Source of the DNA: Hyphodiscus hymeniophilus
Taxonomy: Eukaryota > Ascomycota > Leotiomycetes > Helotiales > Hyphodiscaceae
Direction of reading: 5' to 3'
DNA: 64,000 bases
Assembly (NCBI GenBank): GCA_016508695.1
Contig: VNKQ01000003.1
Span: 930,001 to 994,000 of the forward strand
Of the stretch, positions 52,473 through 64,000 are shown piece by piece. Position 1 is the stretch's first letter. Every line of letters begins with the position of its first letter. The notes under the pieces were generated by a model, which worked only from the letters and a program-made list of their open reading frames with translations, made no database searches and was not told the DNA's origin. Position numbers and translations under genes: made by a program.

Positions 52473-53976
52473 ATGGGATTGCCGTAAGTTACAGTCTCCT
52501 CGTCTCTCCTGCAAAGTTAATCAGATCGCAGAATATTTATCACGCCTGTGGAGCCTGAGGTCGCGTCCAAAGCCGCAGAAAAAGTCGCCGCCGTACCACG
52601 ATCTTCGATCCGAAGACAGCGAACCATTCGTGGTGGAAGTCAGGCTCGGTCGTCCGAAACTCGGCGCAGGCGCATACAGGATCTCCTGGATGCTAATGGC
52701 AGGGAAACGGGACAAACTTCTATAAGCCCAGGGCCTGACATGCCTTCCATTGCGTCTCTCCAGGCTCGAGCACATCGATTGTTTGAGAATGAGCGGGCAC
52801 TCAGTGAACGGATAACATCGAGTGACCCTGTTAGTTGGGAGCGGCGACACCTGCCTGATGGACCGTACCCCAACGCTCTGCCACCAGCGCCTGATCCTGA
52901 ATCGGAGTCGCGTACCAATCTAGAAAGAGAGAGAGAGCATTTACTTCTAGTTCGTGCTGGCCGAGAAAGGGAGATAGAACGTTTGCATGCAGTCCGACGA
53001 GATCTCCGCAGGATGGGACGAAGACGACCGGCTCCTACACCTCCCTACACCGAAACCGACATCGCTTTCATGGCCCGAACTGCTCGAATGTATCGAGATT
53101 CTCCTGTTCCCTCCTCTTTGACGCCTGCGCGCTCTCCAGTCCGCCTTTCCCCGCCAGAAGGTGAAGCAGAGCTGTCCAGTGTCCGAGATAGCGCCCCAGA
53201 AGAATCGTTCGAGAATACAAACATTGCTGCTGCTCGCGCTGCGCGTTACAGGGAATTAAGAGACGAAGTGAGTATCACAGATTTCATATGCACTATAGTG
53301 TTTCCATGCTGGAGAACGTGCTGTTGACTGTTTTTAGCACAACCGATCATCATTGGCGGACAGAGCAGAGCGAGCAGGTAGAGTTCACGCTTTCAATCGT
53401 GCTCCCAGTAGTAATTTGGGACCTTCTCGTTCATTTCGCCAATTTCTACACCAGGCTCGTATGGATGGACTGGGCGACCGCGACCGAAGTTTGTCTCCTG
53501 AAGGAGGAAGCTCATGGGATACGCTTCTCACCAGTATCCCACCCGATCCTCAACCACCCAGTGCTGGATCTTCCTTTGCGTCCACTTCTGCTGCTGCTGC
53601 AGCTGCATCGTCTTCGTCAAACTCTGGCCCAACATGGACCAATGACACCTTAATGACTAGCCCGGAAAGTACCGACGAAGTACCAGCTCTGCGTGACTGC
53701 GACGAACCCACTTCTGCCGATTCGAATACAGAAGATGACGACGAGGAGTTGGAGGATCTGAACAACTTACTGCGCTCCAACCACAGGGAAGATACGCTCT
53801 GGGTAACAGAGCTTAGATCTTCATATGCAGATGTTGCTCGGGCAAGCCACGGCGCTCAGAGTCCAGACAGCTCTCTAGAAGGGATGCAGCGAATCATTTC
53901 GCGCCTGGCTGAGAGAGACGACATTCCTGAGTCTTGGTGGGCGTCTGCGGGTCTTCGTCGGGAGCCATCCGCTTGA
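52473..53976 (+). CDS. Unknown Ser/Arg/Pro-rich protein
   Basis: Exons 52473-52483, 52532-53267 and 53338-53976 (introns 48 and 70 bp) give 461 residues. The first coding exon is 11 bases (MGLP); the acceptor GCAG at 52531 is the one that keeps the long frame. Mostly disordered and basic in the first 200 residues, with a charged helix (LEREREHLLLVRAGREREIE), then a short motif GGSSWDTLLTSIPPDPQPPS, an Ala/Ser run, an acidic patch (SNTEDDDEELEDLNNLL) and a conserved-looking C-terminus (MQRIISRLAERDDIPESWW). I do not recognise the family. The folded C-terminal end and WDTLL motif suggest protein binding. No membrane segment or signal peptide. Confidence 0.75.
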
Positions 53977-54919
53977 TATACATTCCTGAAGTGTAAATTT
54001 CTCTTTCTATTCTTTGCAAAAGTTATTGCTGTGCATGAACTTGATGACGGCGATTGTGATACCACCTTGTATGACTACTATTTGCTGGTTGCTTGGGAAA
54101 GTGTGCGGGCTCTATGGCGTTGTTTCAAGGAATTTTTGATGAACGCAACGATTGGGATTTAGGTCGGCACCTCGGAGATAATTACATAGTCTCAAACTGC
54201 TGTTGGCAGCTTGCCAAGAAAAGTCCTTTCAAATCGTTTCCATTTAGCTGATCAATAGTGATGCTTCTACCATCTATGTGAACTACATCATCAGGAGTTG
54301 AGCCAGACTGATATGAGCGGTGGGCTCACCACTCTAGTCTTATTAACAGTCTGCAAGATATGTCGAAGATTGAGGAATTTTGTCAGGAGAGGCATGGTCA
54401 GTTGTCACATAGCTAAACATACGAAATTGAAAAATGGCTTTAAATTATAGAATAAATTGAGACCTGCATTTCGAGCTGTCGAAAACGTCCCAATCGAGAA
54501 TTCTACCGACTGCCCGACCTCAGCCTTATGCAGGTCGCGAATCCATGCACGCTTGTTTGTCATTTGCCATTGCCAATTTCTCTTGCGATTTCGACACTTG
54601 GTTATTCGAGAACATCGATAGGAAAATATCTCAGCAGAAGAGTATGCGGTATACAATTACTACTCTTGAGCTGGAACCCACGGATCTGTCACTGTCAACA
54701 ACTCGCGTGCGTTGTCGTGCCTAGCATATCCTAGGCTCCGCCAATATTGACGACAACCTTGGTCTTAATCCCACGCACCCCGCCAAATCGCGACGTGAAA
54801 CGAGGACCTGGTCCACAAACGCGAGCATCTATGTTTGGAATGGTACCCTTCTTCTGCCAAAGCACTCGACCTCCTCTCTCCATTCTCTAGACCCATTCCC
54901 GAGCCCATAAACGCCCGCA
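53977..54919. other. Intergenic upstream of SEPH
   Basis: 943 bp, the 3' end of the preceding gene and the SEPH promoter. Short frames only; nothing recognised. Confidence 0.4.
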
Positions 54920-57900
54920 ATGGTGTCCCATCCTCCCTCCTCTTCGGACCGCCAGTCGAATAGCAGATCAGGAACTGTGAACGCACACGGCAGGGCGGAG
55001 AAGATACCGGGCACGCCGAGGAGGGAAGGCGGGGGGGTGAAGGAGAAGGCTCTTCAAGAGGCTCTGCAAGATTACGTAGGGTTTCCCCACACGTTGAAGG
55101 TGGGAATGTGCTGCTGATACTTTGCTAGACCCTTGGAGAATGTTTGGGGAAAGGAGCTTTTGGTTCGGTCTATAAGGCTTTCAATTGGGGAACTGGGGCA
55201 GCTGTGGCCGTAAAGCAGATAAAGACAGGCAACCTCCCAAAGAGCGAATTGCGGATGATAGAGGTATTTCACGGCTCCTCCAGGATATGGAGTTAAGTTG
55301 ACACATCTAGGCTGAAATAGATCTTTTAAAGAACCTCAACGTGAGTCTTGGCTGTTTGTTTCTCAATGCTAAGCCGGTTTCCTAACGTTCAACAGCATGA
55401 GAATATCGTCAAGTATCTGGGATTCGTCAAGTCAAAAGACTCGCTGAACATTGTATTGGAGTAAGGCTGGAGGTTCCCATCCACTTTCGGCTCCTGACTT
55501 ACAATTTCCAGATTTTGTGAGAACGGATCTCTACATTCCATTTGCAAGAGCTATGGCAAGTTTCCAGAGAACCTCGTGGGAGTCTACATGGCCCAGATCT
55601 TGCAAGGATTACAATATCTTCACGATCAGGGAGTTATCCATCGAGACATCAAAGGAGCCAATATTCTTACAACAAAAGAGGGCAAAGTGAAACTTGCGGA
55701 TTTCGGCGTCTCTACCAGTACGTTAGCAGGAGCAGATAAGGAAGCACAAGTCGTGGGGACGCCGTACTGGATGGCACCCGAAATTATCCAACTTTCCGGA
55801 GCAACACCTGCGTCAGATATCTGGAGCTTAGGGTGTACGGTGATTGAGTTATTAGAAGGCAAGCCACCATATTACAAATTGGCCCCTATGCCAGCCCTTT
55901 TTGCAATCGTCAACGATGACCATCCCCCACTGCCTGAAGGAGTGTCGCCAGTAAGTTATATCAGAGACTCTAGAATTTCATCACTAAACTTCTTCCAGGC
56001 TGCCCGGGACTTCCTCATGCAATGTTTCCAGAAGGACCCCAACCTCAGAGTTTCCGCAAAGAAATTGTTGAAACATGCGTGGATTGTTGGCTCTCGACGC
56101 AGCGATGCTCCTGTTGCGCCCCCTGCAAACTTCAATGAAGCCGTGGAAGAAGTCAAGCAATGGAATGAGGCTCTCAAATCGCCTAATGGCGCAGGCTCTT
56201 TTCGAGCGTCAACAAGATCGAATGTTGCTAGCCCATTGCCACCTCGACGAGATCCGCCTCTGCGCAATGTCCATAATGAACAGCAGAGCCATGATCTAAT
56301 AACGCCAGCCAAAGGCCCGCTCTCATTGGCGAAACCAAAGAGTACAGCTGAGGCATTCCGGTCACCAGAATCCAATGGTACGAAACTCTCCACGTGGTAA
56401 AGAGTGAATATTAATCTTGATAGGTGATGATAATTGGGACGATGATTTCGCAACATCTATTTCTCCAAGCGCTCTTCACCTGCCTCAGTTCAGACCATAT
56501 GACAACTTTGGCGGCATGCTTTCTTCAGACCGCCTCAAAGCCTTTGCATCTTTTGACGTTGCAAATGACGAGGACGACAACTGGGACAATAATTTTGAGG
56601 GTGACTTGCTTACTATCAAAGGACCTCGTAAGAATATGGAGCAGGACAGTCATGACATTGAAACCATTAAGCCATATCGAGTCAAGCCTACCATCATAAC
56701 GCAAGACCTCAAACCAGCTGTTGCTCCCAAGAGTGTGGGTAGGAAGGCTTCTACGAGCGCTCCACCGCGCCCGAGATCCCCGATCAAGGGCCAAGCGGCT
56801 GCGAAATTTGTCCTTCCAACCAGACCATCTGCTATGTACCGCGAACAATCAGTGGAAGATTATTCCGACTTGTTTGTTGATAGTGACAGTGTTTTCGACA
56901 AGCGGCTCAACATCATCAAGGACGATGCTCTCTCGCCAAAGCTATTCCATCCTTCAGATCTCACACGCTCGGCCCAGTCCCCAACTCTCAATGGTCATGG
57001 AAGTATGAGAAACCCACCAGCGCCTCGCGCCGATATCGAAGATCAATCTGTGCGGCGGACAAGATCGTCAGTTGAAATTCAAAGATATGCTGAAGACGAA
57101 GATGATGAGGACTTCTCCGATATATTTGGCAATGGCGATGCTATTGTTGAGAGAGACGAGAGCGATCGAGGATCTGAGGACGGCGTCGGGGCTCTGATGC
57201 TGCACTCTAAGCTTTCTAATAACTCTTGGCTTGGTGATGAGGATGATGAGGACGATCCATTCGCATCTTTGGAACGCGGCTTTGATGAGATGGATTTGCA
57301 AGCGAATATCGCACGAGACAAGCATGCTAGACTATGCACTCTAGTGGAAGGGCTGGTCAGCTCCTTGAAAGTAAGAGAAGAAGAGGATGTTCTTGCGGAC
57401 CTATCAGAGCAGCTGGTATGTAAATTTCGAACCTTATTTCTCGTTGCTTGTCACTAATATCGTGCAGCTGGACGTTCTGTTTGAGTCTGAAGAAGCCAAG
57501 GGCTTGATAATCAGCGCCCATGGGATGCTCCCAATTCTGGAGATTCTAGAGCCTTGCACGGTCAAGAGTCGTCAAAGTACAATTTTACGGCTGCTAAAGG
57601 TCGTAAATATGGTAGGCGGCATATCAGGCAGTTAGATCGAACAGCACTGACTTATCTAGATCATCTTGAACGACGTAGAGATTCAAGAGAACCTGTGCTT
57701 CGTAGGAGGAATTCCTATTATCACAAAATTTGCGGCTAGGCAATACTCGAATGAAATCAGACTCGAAGCGGCTGCGTTTGTACGACAAATGTATCAGACG
57801 TCGACTCTAACTCTTCAGATGTTCGTTAGTGCCGGTGGTCTGAACGTGCTCGTGGAATTTCTCGATGAAGACTACGACGAAGCAAGAGACTTGGTGCTTA

Positions 57901-59642
57901 TTGGGGTTAATGGTATTTGGAACGTGTTTGAGCTTCAGGTAAATACCGCCACAATTTCTCACCTAGAACCAATCATAACTGTGGATAGGGCCCTACGCCT
58001 AAGAACGACTTTTGTCGAATCTTCTCCAGAAGCAAGATCTTGTCGCCTTTAGCTCTTGTTCTAGACCGTGTTCTTGACGAGGACGACAAAGTCTCGGAAC
58101 TGGTTGCTGGTCGTATCGTAAATATTTTCTATTTGTTCTCGCAAGCAGAGAATTATGTGAAGGAAATGGTGGCAGATCGTGTCGTGCTCAAACGTAAGTG
58201 ACACTTTTGGTAAGCCCAAAACTATGCTGATGAAAATTTTCAGGCGTATTGAAAGACCTCCGACGGATGGCACCTACTCACCAAATTACAATGCTGAAGT
58301 TCATCAAAAACTTGTCGATGTTGTCCACCACGCTTGACAGTCTCCACTCAGCGAACGCTATTGAGCTTCTGATTGACCTCCTCAGCTCCAGCATGAAGAC
58401 AGCCCCTGAACACTTCCGCGAGATATCTAATCAAGTACTCAACACTATGTATAATTTGTGTCGACTGAGCAAGGTGCGACAGGAGGATGCTGCTATCAAT
58501 GGCATCATCCCGCTCCTGCAACGCATAATGAAAACACCAAGACCACCGAAAGAGTTCGCACTTCCGATCCTCTGTGATATGGCACATTCAGGCAAGGTGG
58601 GAAGAAAGTATCTGTGGCAAAACAAAGGTTTGCAGTTCTACGTGTCGCTCCTGGACGATCAGTACTGGCAGGTTACAGCCCTGGATGCGATCTTCATCTG
58701 GTAAGTGGTATTTTGTTAATAGGAGATGTGGGACATAAAGCTGATTGCCGCAGGCTTCAAGAAGAGACAGCTAAGGTGGAGAAATTCCTTCTCGAAGGAA
58801 ATTTCACCGAGTCTATTGTTCAATGCTTCAATGCTCCAAAAGCAAGTGCATTCGATTACAATCTTCTCGAGCCATTGCAGAAGCTTCTTAGACTGAGCTC
58901 GCCCGTTGCAGCTTCGCTCGCTCGGCCTGACCTGTTTTCTGGCATACTCCAAAAACTGAATCATAAGAAAGCTGTGGTTCGGCTCAACCTCCTTCGTATT
59001 GTACGCAGCATTTGCGATCCAGGTCAGGGGCAAGCGGATACTATCAGAGATCACAAACTTTTCGAGGCAATTCAGCGTCTTGCTGAGAAAGACAACGCCG
59101 TTCTGGTGCGAAACATGGCCAGTGAACTGGTAAAGACCAGCCTTGAAAAGGACCCAGACAGTGGAAGTAGTGGACGGATACGATCATCAAGACGAACAAG
59201 CTCCTACAATCCACCCGGGCTCCATCAGGCCATGTCAGCGCCACTTACTCCAACACATGGTAGTCGAGTATCGACATCGTCTGCCTTTATCGACGGAAGT
59301 GTGACACCTAGAAGAATGGCTCCCCCGAATAGGAGTGATATTCTGTATCGACCAAAAAGTCGAGACGGGCCACAAATCCAAGCGCAACGGAAGACGAGTT
59401 TGGAAATGGCGGGCTCTGCAAGTAAAAGTCGTCTTCCCCGGACATCGATGCTTCGTACATCACGATCGTCCATGGCGGCTCCTGCGCTACGAGAGGACAC
59501 TTCTCTTGCGCGGCGAGATAATCTAGGACAGGTCAGGGAGCAAACGAGACCAGCTATCTCGCCTCCAGCTAGAGGGACAGCACCGCTGTTGAATTCGAAA
59601 CGGAGACCCCGGGCGCCGAGTGGGGACATAAAGTGGTCATGA
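54920..59642 (+). CDS. sepH: Septation initiation network kinase SepH (Cdc7/Cdc15)
   Basis: Ser/Thr kinase at the head of the septation (SIN/MEN) cascade, acting at spindle pole bodies to trigger septum formation. Twelve exons: 54920-55075, 55129-55263, 55311-55340, 55396-55460, 55512-55950, 55999-56377, 56424-57415, 57468-57611, 57660-57938, 57989-58193, 58244-58700, 58754-59642; 1389 residues. Exon 3 has only 30 bases. Kinase domain: GKGAFGSVYKA (59-69), VAVKQI (Lys81), IHRDIKGANIL (Asp174), ADFGVS (DFG 192-194), GTPYWMAPEI, DIWSLGCTVIELLEGKPPYY. The middle is disordered and acidic (DEDDEDFSDIFGNGD). The C-terminal half is ARM-like helices (LKFIKNLSMLSTTLDSLHSA, LLRIVRSICDPGQGQ), as in Aspergillus SepH, and ends in a basic tail. 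All introns are 42-60 bp with consistent phase. Confidence 0.95.
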
Positions 59643-60943
59643 CCATGAGTATCACGATTTCTTAGGGGGCATAAATGATTGGATGGATGGGTGTCTTTGT
59701 ATTATTGCAATTCCACCGGCGTAAAAATTCTTTGTCTGGAGCATAGCTTGCGAGGAGCGAGTGGGACATTTCATTTCTTATTGCATAAAAATACAATGCA
59801 GTGACATTTCACTATTCGGACGGCCATGGACATGTGTTTCCGGCCACTCCTCCAATAACTCGAAGCCTTGTATATGAAGTGCTCGATGTAGGCTATTATC
59901 GGATGCTTTCACAAAACATCTGGACTCGCTACATTACAGCCTCAGTGAGATTCGCACCCCAATATCAATAGCCACATGAATAGCCAAACCCTTTCGTCAA
60001 GGACGTGTATTGGGTAAGCTGAAAGTTTGGCTGTGGCGCAGAAGAAGAGGTCGATGTCGAAATCTGATTAGTGGGCCAGATTCAGCTACTTGTCGGTGAT
60101 AGATGACTGGCAATTGAAGTCGAACTCGGCTCTGCAGCAGCGCAAGGCTCGCAGGCGCCATTTCAAGCGAGAAGTCATCCCTTCAGTAATGCCGCCTACA
60201 ATCGTGATCTTTGCGCTCGACCCAGTCATGGCAGAAGAATACAGTGAGGCGCCAGTAGGAGCGCGGACAATATTATGGACAGCGTTGATTTGTCTGCCTT
60301 GAAGCAGAAAGCCCGGCAGACAGAACATCTTCAAGCCAATATATCCTGACCAGTTCATCTCTGCAAATGTCTTGGCACTCTTTTACCTCAGATATGCAAG
60401 GAGATGCTGGAGGGTCGGCATACTAGGGCGCAAGCTCGTAGATACTGTAGGGGAAGCCTTAGAATTTCAAAGAGAACTGTGTCAACAGTAAACGTCCAAG
60501 AGACTTCTCTGGTATGCTGTAGTGTAGTTGGAAGAAAGGCTGCAGGGGACAAATCGCAAACATATTCATTCTCCGGCTTTTGAGCGTGATTCAACGCCTC
60601 GAACGATGGTATGATGAGGATTAAAATGTGGTGCCTTTAGGACTCCTTCAGCGTCGATATTTGTTCGTGGAGTGGAGGAAGGTACGATGAGAGGGTGTAT
60701 AGGGGGAACCTTCCACGGGAACCATTCTTCTTCATGCATCTTTTACCTCAACACAGCTACGCCCAATCTTCTATATGTGATATATTGGGAAACGTCCAAG
60801 CCTGGGATAGCGGGTGAGTAATGGACTAGATGGGACGGACCGGTGGTTAGTTGCAGGTGCAACTTACGCGAAGTTGCGGTTGAAGTCTTGAAAGGCACAA
60901 ATTGTTTCTAGATTGTAGGATAAGACCGTTGTCTTTATTTCAG
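59643..60943. other. Intergenic, convergent 3' ends of SEPH and SPF45
   Basis: 1.3 kb. Short frames on both strands (for example 60086-60358 minus, 60090-60302 plus) overlap each other and show no motif. Long for convergent ends, so a non-coding RNA is possible but nothing in the sequence shows one. Confidence 0.4.
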
Positions 60944-62638
60944 CTACGATTCATAGTTTCCTTTCTCAAAGCTTTCTGTGTCATAGAAAAGCGCAGAAAT
61001 GGTATTGCCGTTAAAAATGCGCCCTTCCAGTGCATTCACAGCCTGTGCAAAATTAGCTTTAGTATTAAGAATCAGGGCAGGAGGCTTACCCTTAGAGCAG
61101 ATAGTTGATTGGTAAACTTGACGAAGACCTTTGGAGCAGTGCCATGCCGATCAATGTAGACACGCTCTACTCTCCCGTACTGATTGCAATTAGCTTTGAG
61201 TGAACAGCCCAAAATGATTCGATCTATACCTTCTCGTCACACTCGTCACCTATCTCCTGCATCAAACCACCGTCTCCAGAGCCTTCGACCTCTTCATCAA
61301 GGTCCATTCCATCAACCATTCCACGGAGGACGATGACCTCCGACATAGGTCCAAACTTCCCCGCTTCCGATTCATTTGGCGTATTCTTCTTTCCTCCAAT
61401 GATCTTTCCTCTACCACCAGGTTCCCTGAAACCTCCTCCTTCAGCATCGGACTTCTTTTTTCGTTTCTCAATTTGCACTCTCAAAGGATTCACAATTCCA
61501 GACCCATCCGCACCCAGGCCAGTGCCTTTGCTCCATCCGTATTTGGACATAAGTCGTTCCGCAAAGCCTTTTTGGCCTGGTCGGAGTGATCTCGGGGCAT
61601 CTTCCGCATCAACTGACCGTTCCTCTTCATCATCTGCCAATGCCTTTTCAAGTTCCGCTTCTGAACTTGGGATATCGCTTGGTGCTAGCGGCAGATTATA
61701 TCGAACTGGCGCCCGAGATATTGCACCCGTAGGTAGAGGTACTGGAGCGGCGATAGGTGGGGTGTTCTCGGATAGTGGCGGAGGTGGGATGGCGGATTTG
61801 AGGAGATTATAATTATTTGAATCTGAATCCGCAGTATCTTCAACTGCAACCTTGCTGGGAGCGTCTACAGGTGGAGGAGCAAATGGGTAATTTGGAGGAG
61901 GTGCAAATTGGTCTGGATCTTGTTAGCAGATTCTCTCGGAAACCAGTATTTTGGCTTACTGCTCATTTGGGGGCGGTAATCATCATCATCGTCACTGTCC
62001 CTATCGCTCATAACTTTTCGAGCTTCCCTATGGGCGTATAACCTGTCCTTCCACTCTCTGACCTCTCGGACCTTTTCATCGCTATGCTTGTATTCTTCGT
62101 AGCTGTTCGGGCGTGATGGATCATATATATCATCCCAGTCTTGGACGACAGTATGCTCCTCCTTGTTCTTCTTCCTCCGTTTTTTGCCTCCTCTTTGCCT
62201 CTTCTCCCCGGAATAGAATCCATTGACGTCGTCATCATCTCCAGTCGCTGTCCAATCTGCCAGTGTATTCTTGGGTGCTGATCTAGTAACAGTCGGCGCT
62301 GGAAGGTTACTCTGGCTTGAATTATCTGGAAGAGCTTTCGGGAAGGATGTCTTAGGCTTCGGCTTTTGAGAAAGTTGTGGCCTTTTTGTCGGCTGAAATC
62401 TTAAGGTTGCTGTTGAAATCAAGCATCGTCAGCGGTAAGACGTATTATGAGCACCAAGAACAGGCATACCAGCATCAATCTGGTGTTTCTTAGCTGACGC
62501 TTCTTCGGATGTATCTGCTGCGCCATTCTTGAAAACAATAGGTGCTTTCGCAATCGATCCAGGGGTTGTTGCAGCTGTCGGATCTAGAAGATTTGCATAG
62601 AGAGATAATCCCCGCGCAGGAGTGGATGAGTTCGACAT
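60944..62638 (-). CDS. SPF45: Splicing factor 45 (G-patch and UHM/RRM)
   Basis: Homologue of metazoan SPF45/RBM17, a spliceosome-associated factor in 3' splice site choice. Exons (minus) 62638-62470, 62409-61960, 61912-61230, 61179-61090 and 61042-60944 give 496 residues. The N-terminal half is disordered with a basic, nuclear-localisation-like stretch (GEKRQRGGKKRRKKNKEEH) and a Pro-rich segment (NQFAPPPNYPFAPPP). The G-patch is GFAERLMSKYGWSKGTGLGA with continuing GSGIVNPL. The C-terminal RRM of UHM type starts at SEVIVLRGMVDGMDLDEE, continues with YGRVERVYIDRHG and KVFVKFTNQLSALRAVNALE, and ends GRIFNGNTISALFYDTESF, where R-I-F is the UHM RXF motif. Diverges from PCS60 across 315 bp. Confidence 0.88.
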
Positions 62639-62953
62639 GGTGGTTCGGTGGTTGAAGAGGGCATTGTGACTTTGAACTGTTTCTTGACCGTTAACGCAAC
62701 GGCTTCAGCCTCGTCACGTGTGTAACAATAACCGAGACGAGGCTTATATTGTTGCACTCTACGGCCAATCGCCGAAGGGCGGAGGAAGATCAAACAAACG
62801 TCACTATCTAAGTTCCAAACTTCGACTTGCCCCTGATTTCTTGTTGCTCTTCAGTCTCCCAGAAGAACCCAAAGGCACCGCCCTAAGCAAACTGTTAATT
62901 CTGCTCCTCTCTCGGTCTTTATGTAAATAGATATCTTGCATTTTCGTACCATA
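62639..62953. promoter_or_regulatory. Divergent promoter of SPF45 and PCS60
   Basis: 315 bp between outward-facing starts, with CACGTG at 62715-62720 (77 bp upstream of SPF45). Functional role of the site not shown. Confidence 0.45.
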
Positions 62954-64000
62954 ATGGCCGCAACCACACTCTCCAATTCGTTTTCCCCCACTGCTGACTC
63001 GACAGCAATAATCATCCCAGGAAAGCCTGCTCTTACAGTATCCTACACGCAGCTCTCAGCAGAAATCCTCTCTTTCCAGAAGAAGCTGGCGAAACTTGGC
63101 GTCACCCCAGAAGCCGCAGTCTCGATAGCCCTCCCCAATACCTACGAATTCATCGTAGCATTCCTCGCCGCAGCCTGGCAACGAGGCATTGCAGCACCAC
63201 TCAATGCAGCATACAAGCAAGAAGAGTTCGAGTTCTACATCGATGACTTGAGTTCAGCCGTAGCTCTTGTACCAAAAGGCTCGTTCGCCAAAGATGGACC
63301 TGCTGTTCGAGCTGCACGTAAATACAAAGCTGCAATCGCAGAATGCTATTGGAATGGGAAAGAGGTGGTGCTAGATGTGAAAGATGAAGGGAAGTTAAAA
63401 GGCAAGGGAAGCCAGAAGGTCGAGAAGGCACAGCCCGACGATGTGGCATTGGTCCTGCATACGAGTGGGACTACTGGACGGCCTAAAGCAGTACCTTTGA
63501 CGCACAGGAACCTCACAAGGACGATGAAGAATATTCAAGCTACCTATGAGCTGACTCCTGCGGACCGAACCATGCTCGTCATGCCATTGTTCCACGTACA
63601 TGGCTTGCTGGCTGGATTTCTGGCACCCTTATACTCAGGCGGCTCCGTAATCGTACCACCTAAGTTCTCGGCCTCAGAGTTCTGGGACGATTTTATCACG
63701 CATAAAGCGAATTGGTATACAGCAGTGCCTACAATCCATCAGATTCTTCTAAAGAATCCACCTCCAACCACCAAGCCAAAAATCAGATTCATAAGATCCT
63801 GCTCTTCGCCGCTATCGCCTACAACATTCCATCAGTTAGAAAAAACTTATAATGCTCCCGTCCTCGAAGCTTACGCTATGACTGAAGCAGCGCATCAAAT
63901 GACATCCAACCCTTTGCCTCCCGGAAAGCGTCAACCAGGCAGCGTTGGTCTTGGGCAGGGAGTGGATGTAAAGATCCTCGACGGCGAAGGGAACGAAGTT
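62954..64000 (+). CDS. PCS60: Oxalyl-CoA synthetase (Pcs60/Fat2-like), 3' end outside window
   Basis: AMP-dependent acyl-CoA synthetase; yeast Pcs60 is a peroxisome-associated oxalyl-CoA synthetase. Open from the ATG at 62954 to the window edge, 349 residues without an intron. Segments shared with Pcs60: EFIVAFLAAAWQRGIAAPLN, YKQEEFEFYIDDLSS, the ATP-binding ALVLHTSGTTGRPKAVPLTH (near 169-178), VMPLFHVHGLLAG, WYTAVPTIHQILL, FIRSCSSPLSPTTFHQLEK, EAYAMTEAAHQMTSNPLPPG. The C-terminal domain, including any PTS1 peroxisomal signal, lies to the right and cannot be seen. ATG context is good (ATAATGG). Confidence 0.92.
   Translation, partial: MAATTLSNSFSPTADSTAIIIPGKPALTVSYTQLSAEILSFQKKLAKLGVTPEAAVSIALPNTYEFIVAFLAAAWQRGIAAPLNAAYKQEEFEFYIDDLSSAVALVPKGSFAKDGPAVRAARKYKAAIAECYWNGKEVVLDVKDEGKLKGKGSQKVEKAQPDDVALVLHTSGTTGRPKAVPLTHRNLTRTMKNIQATYELTPADRTMLVMPLFHVHGLLAGFLAPLYSGGSVIVPPKFSASEFWDDFITHKANWYTAVPTIHQILLKNPPPTTKPKIRFIRSCSSPLSPTTFHQLEKTYNAPVLEAYAMTEAAHQMTSNPLPPGKRQPGSVGLGQGVDVKILDGEGNEV

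Noticed and set aside
1..64000. Enrichment of CACGTG sites in intergenic DNA
   Set aside because: Seven sites in about 24 kb of intergenic DNA is close to chance for a 6-mer; only the 10 bp palindrome at 32468 was kept as a weak feature.

Overview
This 64 kb window is nuclear DNA of a filamentous ascomycete (Pezizomycotina; the protein flavour suggests Leotiomycetes, but that is an inference). The evidence is about 34 protein genes on both strands, many of them split by 43-130 bp GT-AG introns with CTAAC/CTGAC-like branch sites, spacing of 0.2-1.5 kb, and fungus-specific families (septin Cdc10, SepH kinase, DUF3328/UstYa, DysF proteins, the complex I 21.3 kDa subunit, Ski8). No bacterial operon, CRISPR, rRNA or tRNA gene was recognised. 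All exon models were built by hand from splice motifs and phase; in every multi-exon model the exon lengths sum to whole codons.

Layout. 1-10.9 kb: guanylate kinase (cut by the left edge), septin CDC10, mitochondrial L32, SKI8, the mitochondrial Holliday junction resolvase CCE1, an F-box protein, glutathione reductase. 11.8-21.4 kb: a low-complexity protein whose 961-codon frame is broken by one TAG, an unknown acidic-tailed protein, a short RecQ helicase, a DUF2855 protein, a small membrane/LEA-like protein. 22-33.9 kb: a DysF peroxin-like protein, a PPR protein, MAD2 and GUF1 sharing a 144 bp divergent promoter, a membrane-anchored histidine phosphatase, a DUF1761-like membrane protein. 33.9-39.6 kb is the most accessory stretch: a decayed LTR-retrotransposon integrase fragment, a lone UstYa-like oxidase, NAA10, and a short-chain dehydrogenase. 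39.9-64 kb is dense housekeeping: MES1, LTO1, complex I 21.3 kDa subunit, DOT5, UPS2, an unknown 125-residue protein, YFH7, FOL3, an unknown 461-residue protein, the 12-exon SEPH kinase, SPF45 and the start of PCS60.

Themes. Several genes serve mitochondria (L32, CCE1, GLR1, PPR, GUF1, complex I, UPS2) or cell division (CDC10, MAD2, SEPH), but they are scattered on both strands and look like ordinary gene order rather than a functional cluster. No new multi-gene system was found. The observations most worth checking are the single in-frame TAG (codon 659) in an otherwise open 961-codon gene that also carries a repeated SKRVSW-type motif, an intron placed directly after the SKI8 start codon, an inferred GC-AG intron in NAA10, a frame-preserving intron just after the L32 zinc ribbon, and an orphan UstYa oxidase without a visible peptide precursor.
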